Positions 20,816 to 32,080 are shown, numbered from the stretch's first letter. The stretch is DNA of 64,000 bases from Limnephilus marmoratus (GCA_917880885.1 OU862912.1:49401117-49465116); one strand, 5' to 3'. The notes: generated by a model from the letters alone, not told the origin. Made by a program: numbers and translations.

Positions 20816-21439
20816 CGCGAAGTACTGTGTCCTTGCACTCCGCAGCCAAGCCGTGACCCGCGCAATGCAAGTGAAGTTGACTACGCACTAACGCACAGCA
20901 CATGGTTCACACAACACACGAAGCAAATCCCTACCTACTAGTACTCGCAACGCTCGTAACGCCAAACATACACACACTCCGTGCACGTAAATACTACGCA
21001 CACTTCTTGCACAACAAATAAGTGCAAGTATCAACAAATGGTTTCGCACACTGACACGTTTGCTCGGGACAAAGGCGGTGAGCACACACTAAAAATTCGC
21101 ACATACGGATAACAAAAAAAAAACCTGGAGGATTATAATAACGCTCGCAACACAGCTGTTGCCGGTAAATGTTGAGGAAGTCTCGCATTTACATTTTACA
21201 CAATAAATCATGTGAACAATAATAATTTGTCTAATAAAATGGAATAATTTAAATGATACAGTGGATACAGCCTTGTGAATTCGTAGTGACAAAAAATCGT
21301 GAATTTATTTACTATAAAAATAAATATAATTCACACCCAATTCTCCATTCAACCGTAATCTAGGTATTGTGCATTTAATCACGTAGGACGGGTTGTATCA
21401 CACAATTTGAAGTTAATTTTCAAGTTATGAAAAGGTCTA
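20816..21439. other. Intergenic
   Basis: No gene is visible. The segment at 20,830-21,110 is CA/AC-rich with repeated CACACAC and GCGCAC patches. The rest is AT-rich. Confidence 0.35.
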
Positions 21440-22168
21440 ATCAAGCTCTGTTATTTATTTTTATTTTATTTTAAATACATAAACGGCTATACTGCCTTTT
21501 ATAAATAAACATATAATAGAGTACAAAAGTAAGAAAAGTAATATCATTACATAATAGTAGTTTTAAACTTAAAAAATAACATACAATTATTTTGTGTATC
21601 ACAACAAAAAATAACAAGAAATAAAAGTGAGAAATATCATCATTTCATTTCAACATGTCCATATTGCGTGTATAAAGTTACATTATGGAAAAAAAAAAAA
21701 TAAAAAAATAAAATAAAATAAAAACTTAAAAATAGAAACCTAAAAATAACATACAATTATTTTGTGTATCACAACAAAAAATAACAAAAAAGAACAATGA
21801 GAAATATCATCATTTCATTTTAACATGTCCATATTGCGTATATAAAGTTACATTATGGAAAAATAATTTTTGAGTGCATATTTATATTGCGCTAATTTTA
21901 AGAAATAAATGTCGCCGATGTTAGCATATTCATTTCCCAAAATATGTAGTCGACTGATTGGTGAGTAATAGTGTGATAATGTATGTGTGTTATTATAGTA
22001 GAACGGTAGAGTCAGTCTATTGTTAGCGCGACCAGGGCAATGAAATCGTATTAGTTCTATTAAATCAGGGGTATCCAAGACCGAGTGAATTATTTTATAT
22101 AATATTAATAGATCACAGATTTTTCTGCGATCTGATAAATTTACGAGATTAGTCCAGTTTAATAACAA
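21440..22168 (-). pseudogene. LINE RT C-terminus with duplicated 3' UTR
   Basis: The minus frame at 22,168-21,848 reads NLVNLSDRRKICDLLILYKI and later FHCPGRANNRLTLPFYYNN, the C-terminal region of a CR1/Jockey-like polymerase (compare the RRICTDLFFLYKIVNNMF segment in the LINE at 50 kb). Downstream on the minus strand, a segment of about 118 bp occurs twice with a 170 bp offset (21,743-21,860 and 21,573-21,690). The 3' UTR therefore carries a tandem duplication. An A-rich tail lies near 21,450-21,470. Confidence 0.75.
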
Positions 22169-22244
22169 ATTATAGTCAACGGATAAATTATGACATCATT
22201 ATCGGCCAGTTGTTTCACATAACTGAAATAGCAAAAGAACTTTA

Positions 22245-22500
22245 TATTTATTTATTGAGAATTAACGCCGATTAACGGCTTTTACATAGGAATTCAACAA
22301 TTTGAAACGGATACAGAATATACACGTTAAGAAAAGAAAAAAACATTCATATGACAAAAAAAATAAAAAGTACACATTGAAGTGACAGCATAAAGTACAA
22401 ATAGTAAGCTATTTTAAATACAAATGTAAGAAAAAGAAGATCTCATGTACATGTATACAAGATGTTTTGAAGTAAAGAAATTACCAGGTAAAGTATAATA
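22245..22500 (-). pseudogene. LINE 3' UTR fragment
   Basis: TTTATTTATTGAGAATTAAC followed by CGATTAACGGCTTTTACATA has the layout of the LINE tail at 49,671-49,720 (TTTATTTATTTGTACACG, GGGCTTTTACATATGAT). This is a minus-strand 3' end without coding sequence. Confidence 0.5.
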
Positions 22501-22639
22501 AAATAAAATTAACTTTTAAAATTCTGTAAAACAACCCGTCTTTAGAGTTAATTTGTTCTTTTCAAAATCACCATTAATTGATCATGTTTTTGTCATTTGT
22601 TAAATTTTTGCAATGCATAATTCAAAGAAGCATTTCTAA

Positions 22640-22885
22640 AACTTTCATTGGCCCATTGGCGGCCGAGATTCAAATTTCGTCGAAAGATGGTCTTGCGATC
22701 GTACCCTTCGTACCCTTGCAACGGTGCATGAGAAAGATTGATTATTTCAATTTAAAACATAACTTTATTGGATAGAATAACAATCTTTCGACATCAATTT
22801 ATATTTTTTGAAGAAAATAGTCGTTACGTCAAGAATTTGATTTAAAAATTATATATTTCCGGCTGTGCCTGGTTTTACTCTCAAT
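22640..22885 (+). repeat. Dispersed repeat R4, short copy
   Basis: TTCGTCGAAAGATG and CGATCGTAC at 22,677-22,710 match 35,905-35,935. AAATCAATTTATATTTTTT and GAATTTGATTTAAAAAT match 37,720-37,780. The middle of the long copy is deleted here. The family also appears inverted at 63,536-64,000. Confidence 0.55.
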
Positions 22886-22901
22886 TTATAATTTCTATAT
22901 A

Positions 22902-23652
22902 ATACTGGCTGACCCGACAAACGTTATTCTGCCATATAAATTATTTCTAGTGAAAATTTTGGTGGTTAAAAAAGTAACGAATGTATTGTAATTGTGTGGG
23001 GATGGGTTCTATGACAGAAAGAGGAATGGAGCGCTGTAGACGACGAAAGTCGACAAAAACAAAAAAAAAACACCAACGAAAGTAGGAAAATGAAATAAAG
23101 AAAATCAATATGAATTTCGAAGAGCAATTGAGTGTACGATATTTTTGTCAGTCCGTCTTCAGCCAACACAAATCGGCTCAATGGTTTGCCCATGTGAGTA
23201 CATGATGCCGAATGAAATATCAAAATGACGCGACGCTTTTCGTGAATGTCTTGCGCATTGTGTGTGGAATGAAAGTTCGATGAGGCAGACGTAGCGCCAT
23301 CGGTCATTCAACGACATAAATAATTTCTGTTTTTAATACGAAAGACGGTTCAATTTGTTCATACAAAAATACTAAAATCGCGATTAAAAAATGGGAGCGT
23401 GGGGGTAGGAGGGTTCAAATTTGAGGTTATAGGTATTTTTTGATACCAAATAAAAAATAAAAATAAATTGTTGTCATAACAATAGATTTTTTCTGGATAG
23501 GGACACCTTAATCACCCAGAGGTATGAATATACTTTAAAACCTATTCTCATACCTACCAAACATACATAAAAAAATTCATAAAAATTGGTCAAGCCGTTC
23601 CGGAGGAGGGCGACCACAAACACCGTGACACGAGATTTTTATATATAAGATT
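22902..23652 (+). mobile_element. RTE-type 3'-end or SINE-like repeat, copy 1
   Basis: It starts ACTGGCTGACCCGACAAACG, continues GCCATATAAATTATTTCTAG, and ends GACACGAGATTTTTATATAT. The copy at 32,941-33,560 has the same order. The closing GACACGAGATTTTTATAT is typical of insect RTE-clade 3' ends and the SINEs that copy them. The open frame on the minus strand (22,966-23,307) is not conserved in the second copy and is not treated as a gene. Confidence 0.6.
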
Positions 23653-24699
23653 TGCTTGTCTTCCGTTCACCTATAACCTTACATATGTTATTGTTATTGT
23701 TAATGCAACCATTGTATTGTGAGATTTTGTTCTAATATAAGTGTAGGTATGTTCACAGTATAATAAATTGATGTAAAATTACTGCCTCAACATAGGCTGG
23801 CTTAGTGAGGCAGGTTACGAGAAACCTAAATTTATAATTATAAATCTCTATTGTTTAAGTACCTACAGCATATATGTATTTTGTTTTCTGTTGTTAACTT
23901 TTGTACTTATGCAACTTTTAAACTATACTTATGATGTCCTTTTTGTTTTTGTAGTTATAAATCTTAATTTTTTTTGGTCAATAAAGATATATTATTCTTA
24001 TTATTATATAATTTGTAATTTGTTCAAGTATTATACTTATACACATAACAATTAACAATATCTATCCTCAAAACATGTCAAATTGTTTTATTAATACTAC
24101 ATTATTAGTTACAACATAGCCCTAAGTAGGGTTGGGTGTAATATTATGTGAACTTAGTAAGGAGAAGCACTTCTGAATGGATTATCCCAGTAAATGTGTT
24201 GTGTAATAAATATTTTAATATACATTATGTTGGTTAAACCACTAGAGTACAACCCACACAGATTGAAACATCACTAAATTGCGCTGTACAAATACATTAC
24301 ACTAGGAGACATCCACATAAATTATCATTGTTTCCATAAATATGATTGTAAAAAGTGTTAGTCGCCAAAATGATGAAGACAAAGTTTTCGGGAAGATCCA
24401 TTTTGCTTTTATTCGTACGTTGATGCTGTTATTAATGTAATTCGTACCATTCTTGTGTTGACTTGTTTTTCAATTTTACTTTTTAACACCAATTATAAAT
24501 TTATCTCTATTCTATAATAAATAAAGGAATCAGCAGGAGATTTTTTTTAGGTATATGACATTAGCAAAGCCCGCAAAAAGTAATTTAAAACACATGCATA
24601 TTGTCTTAAAGCGATGCACCACGTCGTGCACAATTCAAAAATGGAACTCTAAGAAAAACACCCCTTATGTAGATGGCGATAAGGTTTAAATTCCCGCTT
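23653..24699. other. Intergenic with a LINE-like 3' end
   Basis: No gene is seen. At about 23,800-24,010, TTTTTTGGTCAATAAAGATA followed by an ATTATT run looks like the 3' terminus of a LINE. The remainder is plain AT-rich DNA. GTAGATGGCG at 24,670 matches a CTCF-like core. Confidence 0.35.
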
Positions 24700-25440
24700 A
24701 ACACCAGTCGCTTGTTTTGATTTACACAAGAAAAAAACATCGTTAAAAAGCGTGTTTTTACTTTATTTTGCGAAGTTCATGCACAATTAATAAAATGTTT
24801 TACAATCATTTTCTACAACACTTCATTTCCAACGTTATACAATAAATTTAACACAAAGGGATTTTTAAGCAGGAGATGTTGAACTTTAAAGAAGTTTTTA
24901 AAGGCCTGATGCCTTATTTTTTTCTGGGCTTACATTATAAAAAGACTTATCAAAAAAATACTCGATTATTTCAAAGGCCAAGATGTCTTCTACTTGCAGT
25001 TTTTAATTAAGGGCCCGCAACCCGGTTTTCTACCGATTTATTACATATTTCCCTTAAACACGGTAAGTTTTAAAGCTCTTAAAAAAAATATGTTATTCTT
25101 GAAGTTAATAGCTAGACTTTGCCGGCGCCGAAAAGCAAATTATATAAAATTCCCTCGATAGAAAAAAAAGTTATATGTATGAAAAATTCAGTGTTTCTTT
25201 AAATGCTGTTTAAGATAATGCCCGCGATTTTTGCTCTATTTTAAACGAGTCGTGTTTTATTAAACATTTTCGCAATTTTCGCATCGATTTTGTCGCTGTA
25301 AATGTTAGCGCTCTCCTCTAACATTCATAATTTCGTATCTCTCCATCTTCTTCTTTTAGGGCTCGGTTGCAGAGCCTTAAGTCATATAACATATTAAGTG
25401 ATCAAATTTTCAAAACCAAAAACACGCGATTACGCATTAC
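24700..25440 (+). repeat. Dispersed repeat R3, copy 2, with insertion
   Basis: Colinear with 340-705, but split at 25,007-25,380 by a TTAA-flanked MITE. Landmarks are TTTATTTTGCGAAGTTCATG, TTATACAATAAATTTAACAC and ATCAAATTTTCAAAACCAAA. Confidence 0.55.
25007..25380. mobile_element. piggyBac-like MITE, copy 2
   Basis: TTAA lies on both sides (25,007-25,010; 25,377-25,380), with inverted ends TTAAGGGCCCGCAACCCGG and GGTTGCAGAGCCTTAA. The interior is nearly identical to 1,551-1,975, apart from a deletion of about 50 bp. The host repeat R3 is continuous at 340-705, giving an empty-site comparison. Confidence 0.85.
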
Positions 25441-26204
25441 TTCGTAGTGCTTAATGTCGGCAGGTTAAAATAAATATATAAAATAAACGAACTGGAATAC
25501 GTTCAGTATGCGTAATTGGATAGTTTATGAGTACTTATGCTATTCCTATGTTAACGAGGAACGAAGGTATCAATGTTAAGTATGTAGTTTAATGCCGGAG
25601 CAAAGATAGTATTTAATTAGCACCTGCCGCGATATCAGACTGATACTGTATTACCTTGACACGAAAATTATCCGGTGCTAGCGTCGTTGCTATAGACCAC
25701 AGCGTAAATTATAATAATATTGCTCTTCATTAGAATGCCGTTTAAGGGATCGGTTAAAGATCTGAATAGTTGTCTCGCCAAGTTCTGAGAGTAGAGCTTT
25801 TGCAATTGAAGATAGAGCGGGGAGAGAGTGGGCACGCGTCAGGTGAAGTTATAAAATAAGGAACTAGAATTAATAATTCTACGGTACTTAGAATTATTCT
25901 AAATCTAACCGGATATCGGTACCTAAAGCCTCTTACAAAGGGAAGTAAAACTTTCAGAATTGAGGCTTTCATAAAGTGAGAGTCTTTCTCGCAAGTGCAA
26001 AAAGTTTTTCGCCACGACTTTTTTTTTTACACAGGCACCAGACAGAAGAAGACTATGTATCTTTGGAAAAGCTGTGTTGAGGGTCGTTTTAGGGGACGGA
26101 AGGACAGGAAGTTATGGGAAGGAAAAAGGTATGAGGGGTGGTTAGGAATCTGGGGATCAGGAGTGACGGACAAATGATTCCATCCTTCCTACTGCAGTGC
26201 AAGG
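25441..26204. other. Intergenic
   Basis: AT-rich. Nothing recognisable except a purine-rich AGGAAGGA-type stretch at 26,085-26,140. Confidence 0.35.
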
Positions 26205-26336
26205 TGACATTATTCACATGAGAACAAGTAGTCACTTCTACGACTCGTTCATGAGTTCAACAGCTCGGATGTGGAATAATTTGCCGGCCTATATGTTTCC
26301 TCCCTCCTGTAACATGAATCTCTTCAGTACCCACTC
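26205..26336 (+). pseudogene. Jockey-like LINE fragment
   Basis: CATGAGAACAAGTAGTCACT through CAGCTCGGATGTGGAATAAT to TTGCCGGCCTATATGTTTCC corresponds to the IxHMRTSxFxxSFxSSTARxWNxLPAxMFPP segment of the 20 kb and 48 kb copies. About 130 bp remain. A fold-back element follows directly, as at 48.5 kb. Confidence 0.7.
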
Positions 26337-26343
26337 ATCCCTA

Positions 26344-26740
26344 CCGTTAAAATATATGAAATAAAAACATGATATGATTTTAGATTTTCACGGCCAAAAG
26401 TATTTTTGTTATTTGTTTTTGGGGTGTTATGCCGTATAGGTCTCTCAAAAAAAAAAGTGTTTTTTGTAATTTGTTTTGGTGTGTTATGCCGTGTTGCGTT
26501 ATCTCCTTCTTTAGCCAACGTTTCGGTCAGCGTTGCAGTGTCCATCATCAGTTAGTGGAGCTGGCGACACGGTATCGCTTCCAAGTAAATAAGCACACAT
26601 TTCACCACTAATAATTACACATCTACCGGATCTGCCCTGATGATGGACACTGCAACGCTGTCCAAAATGTTCACTAAATAAGGAGGTAGCGCAACACAGC
26701 ATAACACCCCAAAAACAAATAACAGAAATACAAACATTTT
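26344..26740. mobile_element. Fold-back element family FB1, copy 1
   Basis: The arms read TTTTCACGGCCAAAAGTATT, GGGGTGTTATGCCGTGTTGC, CCTTCTTTAGCCAACGTTTC and GCGTTGCAGTGTCCATCATC on one side, and their reverse complements on the other (ending near 26,740). The left arm start is duplicated. Related copies are at 34,533-34,800, 48,515-48,710 (mainly one arm) and 59,695-59,860 (degenerate). Not coding. Confidence 0.75.
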
Positions 26741-26744
26741 CTTT

Positions 26745-26935
26745 TATACAAATTTCATAACGCCAGAGCTTACCATTATATATAGCCTATATGTTATTCT
26801 GATGTAAGAGCTATATTACAGAAAAAGTTTTATTAAAATCCAATCAGTAGTTTTTGCATGAAAGAGTAACAAACACACATACATCCGTACAAACTATCGG
26901 CTTTATAATATTAGTAGGATCGTAAGATTTACGAC
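26745..26935 (+). mobile_element. RTE-like 3' tail fragment
   Basis: TTTCATAACGCCAGAGCTTA matches the tails at 58,949 and 59,047. TTTTATTAAAATCCAATCAG and ACATACATCCGTACAAACT, then TATAATATTAGTAGGA, give the usual RTE-type ending. Confidence 0.55.
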
Positions 26936-27519
26936 ATACGAACAAACAAAATTATAAAGGTGAAACTAAAAGCGATTGGTGATGTAATAAACAACATTCG
27001 AAACAAATTTAATCCAACAATATTGTCAAATTTGATTTAGGAAACTAACAAAGGACAACTCAGAGTCGACTTATTTACTTAACGGGACTCTGGCCTGGTG
27101 AATTCTGACGAATTATTGAGCATTGTACCCACTTCGAACGTGTTACCTATTCACAACGGCTTAGCAGTAAGTATGAAAACAGCTCGGAGAAAATGTACCA
27201 AATTAAATTAACATCATTGTTCAGCCATCACGTAACGTGTTAATGCGTGGAAATAAATAAACCCATTACTTCAGGCCTCACAAGAAGCTGGAGTGAGAAA
27301 ACCAAGAAATCTTCAGGCACTTTATACGAAATCGACTCAACTTATTTCTAGTATAAACATGAATGAGAAAACCCAGTATTTAATAATACAAATAGGTAAA
27401 TTAATTCAGTAATAATGTAAACAATAATTCATTCATAGTGTAAAGAAAGAATGAGAAGGAGGAGAAAGTGGAAGGTCAACAATGCGCCGGAGTGACCGAT
27501 TATCAGAGGCGTCTGGTTA
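26936..27519. other. Intergenic
   Basis: No gene or repeat recognised. AT-rich. Confidence 0.35.
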
Positions 27520-27670
27520 GGGATACTACGTGACCCGTTCAGGGGGGGGGGGGGGATCTTCAAAATACCACGCTTGGTCACAATGAGCGGCGGGGGGCTT
27601 AGGTTTTTAGTCACCGGGGGGGGGGGTTAAAAATTGCAAAAAGTGGGTCACGTAGTATGGGTACGTTCTC
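27520..27670. mobile_element. Harbinger-like MITE with G-tracts, copy 1
   Basis: Ends GGGATACTACGTGACC and GTCACGTAGTATGGGTACGT are inverted at the TACTACGTGAC core. The flanks are TTA on both sides (27,517-27,519; 27,671-27,673), the 3 bp duplication typical of PIF/Harbinger. Two runs of 9-12 G lie on this strand. The second copy (59,518-59,684) is inverted and has cleaner ends. Confidence 0.75.
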
Positions 27671-27756
27671 TTATTCCGGTGTCCGCAGCTCTCCATGCAG
27701 CGTAATGTAAAAGTGTACCCTATATCTGGTACAATACTCAGATTACTCGTAAACAC

Positions 27757-28010
27757 CACCAAATCTATACATATTATAAATTAAAGTCCTCCGCCGCGTC
27801 TGTCTGTCTGTCTGTTCGCGATAAACTCAAAAAATACTGAACGGATTTTCATGCGGTTTTCACCAATAGATAGAGTGATTCATGAGGAAGGTTTAGGTAT
27901 ATACAAGTATCTTGTCAGGGTTTTGAGTAAATTGGTTGAAATATATAATATGTAAAGGAGAATGTCTTTTTTATTACGTGATTTTTCACAAAAATGGGGC
28001 TATATAAATC
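27757..28010 (+). mobile_element. RTE/SINE-like repeat fragment
   Basis: CTCCGCCGCGTCTGTCTGTC, GCGATAAACTCAAAAAATAC, GAACGGATTTTCATGCGG and ACCAATAGATAGAGTGATTC follow the layout of the widespread insect repeats that share RTE 3' ends. There is no partner copy in this window, so the call rests on remembered family layout. Confidence 0.45.
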
Positions 28011-28684
28011 ATCAAAATATTATTATTATCTATTTCTCCTCCCTCTCCCTTTCGTATTTTCTTTCAATGCATTCTTTAAAGTAGGAGACTTTCGTATTAG
28101 CACAGCACCGAGCGACTCTGGTGCGTTAGTCTAGACTAAAACAGTAATTTCAACGAATTCTAAATTTATCAGCAATGTATCCATCTTTTCTTATTTAGAA
28201 ACCAAAAATAAAATAAATTACTGAAAAAAGTGATATCGAAAATAGCTTTGAAATATTTATGGCACCGACACATAATGAATGCATCCCAAGAAAGACAGAT
28301 ATTTCATTACTTTTCTTCAATAAAAAAATAAAATAGAATGAAACAATAAAATGTGAAATGTGAATGTATCGTGTTGGCGGAAACACGACCAGATACATGA
28401 TTTATCACTTCATCAATTAAAACAACGACCAATGTGGTTTTGCACATGAAATCTAAAATGTTAAATTTATCATCAAAAGCTAACACAATCGAGTTTTAAG
28501 ATCGCGAGGAGTACCTATTAAATTGAACTGACATTTTTGTATTAGTGCGAAATAATAATCTGTATTATAACTACACATGGTTAGTATCTATCTTACATAA
28601 CTACGAAAACTTTTCTAGGAATCGCACAAGAACCACAGCTGTCCGGAGCCAGTAATAGAAATGCGCCCGGCATTCCGAATTTAT
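28011..28684. other. Intergenic
   Basis: No gene recognised. AT-rich. Confidence 0.35.
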
Positions 28685-28985
28685 TCCAATTCATAATACA
28701 TTTTCCTTGAACACTTTATGTTTTTTAGTTCTTAAATAATTAACGCTTTTTTGAAGACAATATTTGTACATTTGCTGAGCCGAAACGGAAATTATATGAA
28801 ATTTCCTTGAAAGAAAAAAATCGTAAAGTATATCCCGAAAATTGTTAAAAACACATTTTGTTCTGTTATTTAACGTGTTAGGTATGAAAAAAATCACAAT
28901 GTAGGTATCTATAAATGCTATTTAGACATTTGCCGAGGGATTTTTGTTCCATTTTAAACGAGTTCAGTTTAATGTTTTTTAAACG
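28685..28985 (+). mobile_element. piggyBac-like MITE, diverged copy 3
   Basis: CTTGAACACTTTATGTTTTT, AAACGGAAATTATATGAAAT, TCCTTGAAAGAAAAAAATCG and TTTTTGTTCCATTTTAAACG follow the interior of the 1,551 and 25,007 elements in order, with many substitutions. No TTAA ends are recognisable. Its nearest relative is 62,735-63,535. Confidence 0.55.
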
Positions 28986-30339
28986 AGTTTATTAATATTT
29001 TATTAAATACTAGCTGGTACCATTCTCTGTCTCATGACTGAGGGATGAGAAAGGATAGAGATAAGGCTATCCAGGGTAACTAGCGATAAAGGTTTTATCG
29101 AAAATGTCGGTAACTAATCATCCCGAGAATGACTGCAGATCGCCAACAAACAAATAAAAGTTTACAACGATTAAGTGTTAGTAATTTTTTCGACTTGAAC
29201 TGTTGTGTACGTGAGCGATCTGCAGTCGTGCTCTGGAAGGATGACAAGTTATTGACATTATCGATAAATCCTTTATTGATCTACCGTGCTAGATATCCTG
29301 ATCTGATTGGCAAAAATAGGCCAAAGAGTAAAACTTCGACATTGTCGAAAACGCTAGTAACGTATGCTGATGAATAGGATAAATAATAAAGGTCCCAGGT
29401 GCGTCCCTTGCGGGACACCGTTGGTAGCAATAAATTCCTATGATAGACAGTCGTTGATCTTTATAAGATTCAATATGATAGACTGAAGATTCCATCAGAT
29501 TTTATCGACTGCTCGTATTTAGATATCTTTTCGGTTATTATATTTCGTTACCCAGATATAAACTAAATTAACATTTTTAATGCGTCATTGAGATGATGTT
29601 CCTCAACAATGGCGCAAAACAAATCAGAGCAAAAAAAAAAATTAATTACCTTTTTTATGTTTTAGATTCAACGCTTCCAGCAAAAGGAATCTACAATAAT
29701 AATGGAGAGTTAAATAATAGGATAGTTGAAATAAATATTCATTACGCGGAAGCGACATCAAGTAAAATTGGTGGTAATTGCATGCGTACATTGCATCGTA
29801 AATAACGTCCGCCGATCAATGTTTGATATTGCAAAGGCAAAACAATAAATAATGCATAAAACGGTTGCATTAAACACGATTCAATGTATAAACAATATAA
29901 CAAAGTGAATTTGGCTCAGAAGCCATCAGGCGTCAGGCAGAGGGCGACTCAGATCCAAAACATAGCCGATTTGCACCATTTGGACTGTCACTCATACACG
30001 CCATGAATCGCTTTCGAAACGGATGAAATGTGAACATTCTGTAAATAAATACCGGGGGTAGAGAAACTCCACACAGGAAATGCTAATAATATAACTGCAC
30101 AAAGCAAGCCTAAATCCTATTAAATAGGCATAACACTGTTTGTAGAAGAAATGAAATTCATGTGGTAAATTGTAATTAGTAAATTGGAGAGAGGAAATCC
30201 AAAAAACGCAAGGTCGTTACAAGCGTAATGAAAATAAGCAACTTTTATTATAAATAGTAAATGTATAGAGAAAGGAGTCTCAGGACAGTGTATGTCACAA
30301 ATATTGATAGAAGCACAAGTCTAAGAATCCCCAGGAAGA
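28986..30339. other. Intergenic with one unrecognised 82-codon frame
   Basis: The ATG frame at 29,129-29,377 (MTADRQQTNKSLQRLSVSNF, later VVLWKDDKLLTLSINPLL) has no family that I recognise and may be a decayed transposon piece or chance. The rest is AT-rich and shows nothing. Confidence 0.3.
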
Positions 30340-30735
30340 CATTTTTTATGTGAATACCACACAAAAGTCCAAACTGCTCCTAACCGCCAGGAGCCAGTGA
30401 AACTATTGCATCTCCAATTGGGGTATGTTGTGAGGAGGGAGATGGGGAAGGAAGAAGATGGTAAAGCACCCGGCTATTCAGATCTAGTCACCAAACACGG
30501 CTAAAGCCATTTCAAGCAACGTTTGAATTCTGAATGGTTGTCTTAAACCAGGGCGACACTAAGAGTATCTTCCAATCTAGAACGTGTCGCAAATATACCT
30601 TATATCATTTTAAAATGATTAAATTGTGAAATAATACAAACCAATAACATAAAATTTACTTACGCACGCCGTTTATGAAACGACGACCTTTGAGATCCTT
30701 ACCCCTCGATCACGGGGGCGGTCACGTAATGATTA
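30340..30735 (-). mobile_element. tRNA-derived SINE, decayed copy
   Basis: Minus orientation. The tRNA-like head (30,735 towards 30,660) keeps a GTGATCGAGGGGTAAGGATC-like A-box region, but the B-box is lost. The body matches the copy at 35,385-35,796: CTTAAACCAGGGCGACACT, CAAGCAACGTTTGAATTCTG, GCCATTTCAAGCAACG and CCAATTGGGGTATGTTGTGA. It is older than the 35 kb copy. Confidence 0.75.
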
Positions 30736-30834
30736 AGTTAATCAAATATCTGTCATGGGTCATAGAGACAACGCATGAACGTTAATAAACGTAGAAAAAT
30801 GAAATAATTTAACTTTGTATAAACCACTTATTTG

Positions 30835-31250
30835 ATGCGCAAATCCGACCGGTTTCGGAACAAACGTTCCTTCGTCAGGGAAAGCTTATACTAATTTGAC
30901 AGTTTCGAACAATGTTTTATTATGGTAGGGGTGGAGCTGTTGCTAGATAATAATGTAGATTGGGTAGGTAGGTATTAGTGTAGATTGGGTGGGTAGGGGA
31001 ACAAATCCATGATTGGGCTATATGACAATATTTTTTGTTTGTTAATAATAGATTCATTATTTTTAAGGGATTTTTTAATTTCCAAGGCTTTTAAGTTATC
31101 TAAACGTTTTCCTTTATTATTAATATGAAGAATATTTATCCCTGTATTTTTTTCAAAACTATGGTTATTTTCAATGATATGGTTAGCAAAAATAATAAAC
31201 AAAATAATAAAAATAATAGCAAAATTAATAAACGTGTTTGGCAATTTCAA
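30835..31250 (-). pseudogene. Penelope-like element C-terminus
   Basis: The minus frame has FANHIIENNHSFEKNTGINI followed by LHINNKGKRLDNLKALEIKK. This is the H..NH..., LH..xKGxxLD.LE..EI layout at the C-terminus of reverse transcriptases with a GIY-YIG endonuclease (Penelope-like elements). Downstream on the minus strand, CTGACGAAGGAACGTTTGTT then CCGAAACCGGTCGGATTTG is the paired-motif tail often seen after such frames. The reverse transcriptase itself is absent; upstream sequence is low-complexity. The family call is from memory. Confidence 0.6.
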
Positions 31251-31260
31251 TCTTAGTCAG

Positions 31261-31699
31261 GATTCTCAATAGGTATCGAAAATAGATTTGTTTTAACGTT
31301 TGTTGTTTATCAAAGTTCATTCGCCACTTAAAAAAAAGTGAAATGAAAATATTCAAGCAGCTTGCATAAATAATTTTGAACACGAATTCTACCAATAAAG
31401 TCAGTTTTATTACTTTAAACTTAAAACAATAGAGTGGCTTCTTATGTCACAAATGGAGTCTGGAGACAAGATCGTAAATTAATACTTTTTTAAAACATTT
31501 TTACGTGTTTGCAATATTCACACAGTGGTTTATTAATGTAATTGATTTTTACAATACGAAGAAATCCAGACACCAATTTAATCATCTAACCGATGCATCA
31601 GCTATTTTACATCACCTTCATATGATATAAAACCAGCAATAAATATATAATAAGTGGATGTATTAAAAGCAACAATTCGCCTTCAGTCGCTTTAGCGCA
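31261..31699. other. Upstream flank of the promoter
   Basis: AT-rich DNA without a recognised repeat. It is one of the few stretches with no relatives in the window, as expected for single-copy DNA near a gene start. Confidence 0.35.
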
Positions 31700-32080
31700 G
31701 AATGTATAGATTGTGAGCAGCTACCGCGAGCACAGCGCGCTATCTATGAACTAGTCATAAACGTATAGAATAGCGTACCGGGGCTCAGTGGCCGCTCCGG
31801 GTCGAGGCCGCCGCGGCCTGAAATAGCGCGCTGCAGCCGCCCGTCCTTGGCCGGTGCACTGCGCCCGGCGTGACGTCACACGACGCCACGCCGGCATGCA
31901 GCGCCGGCCGGCGGGCGTCGGCGTCGCCCGCTATAAACGACGCCTCTCGCTTTCCAACGCGCAATAGACGCCGCGGGCAGTGGACGAATCGCGCGTTGGG
32001 AACTTTTCAATTTTGAACAATAATAATTTTAAACAACAATTTTGATTATTTATATTTTACTTCATACAAGGCATAATCTA
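31700..32080 (+). promoter_or_regulatory. GC-rich TATA/CRE promoter with AT-rich leader
   Basis: A CpG-rich block (about 31,700-32,000) holds TGACGTCA at 31,871-31,878 and TATAAA at 31,932-31,937. Transcription would begin near 31,958-31,965 on the plus strand. From about 32,005 the sequence changes abruptly to an AT-rich, leader-like composition. TGACGTCA is the full cAMP-response element bound by CREB/ATF bZIP dimers. No ATG with a convincing frame follows, so the first exon is probably untranslated and the gene extends beyond the window. The gene is not identified. Confidence 0.6.

Noticed and set aside
22966..23307. 113-codon minus-strand frame
   Set aside because: The homologous repeat at 32,941-33,560 does not keep the frame, so it is not under coding constraint.
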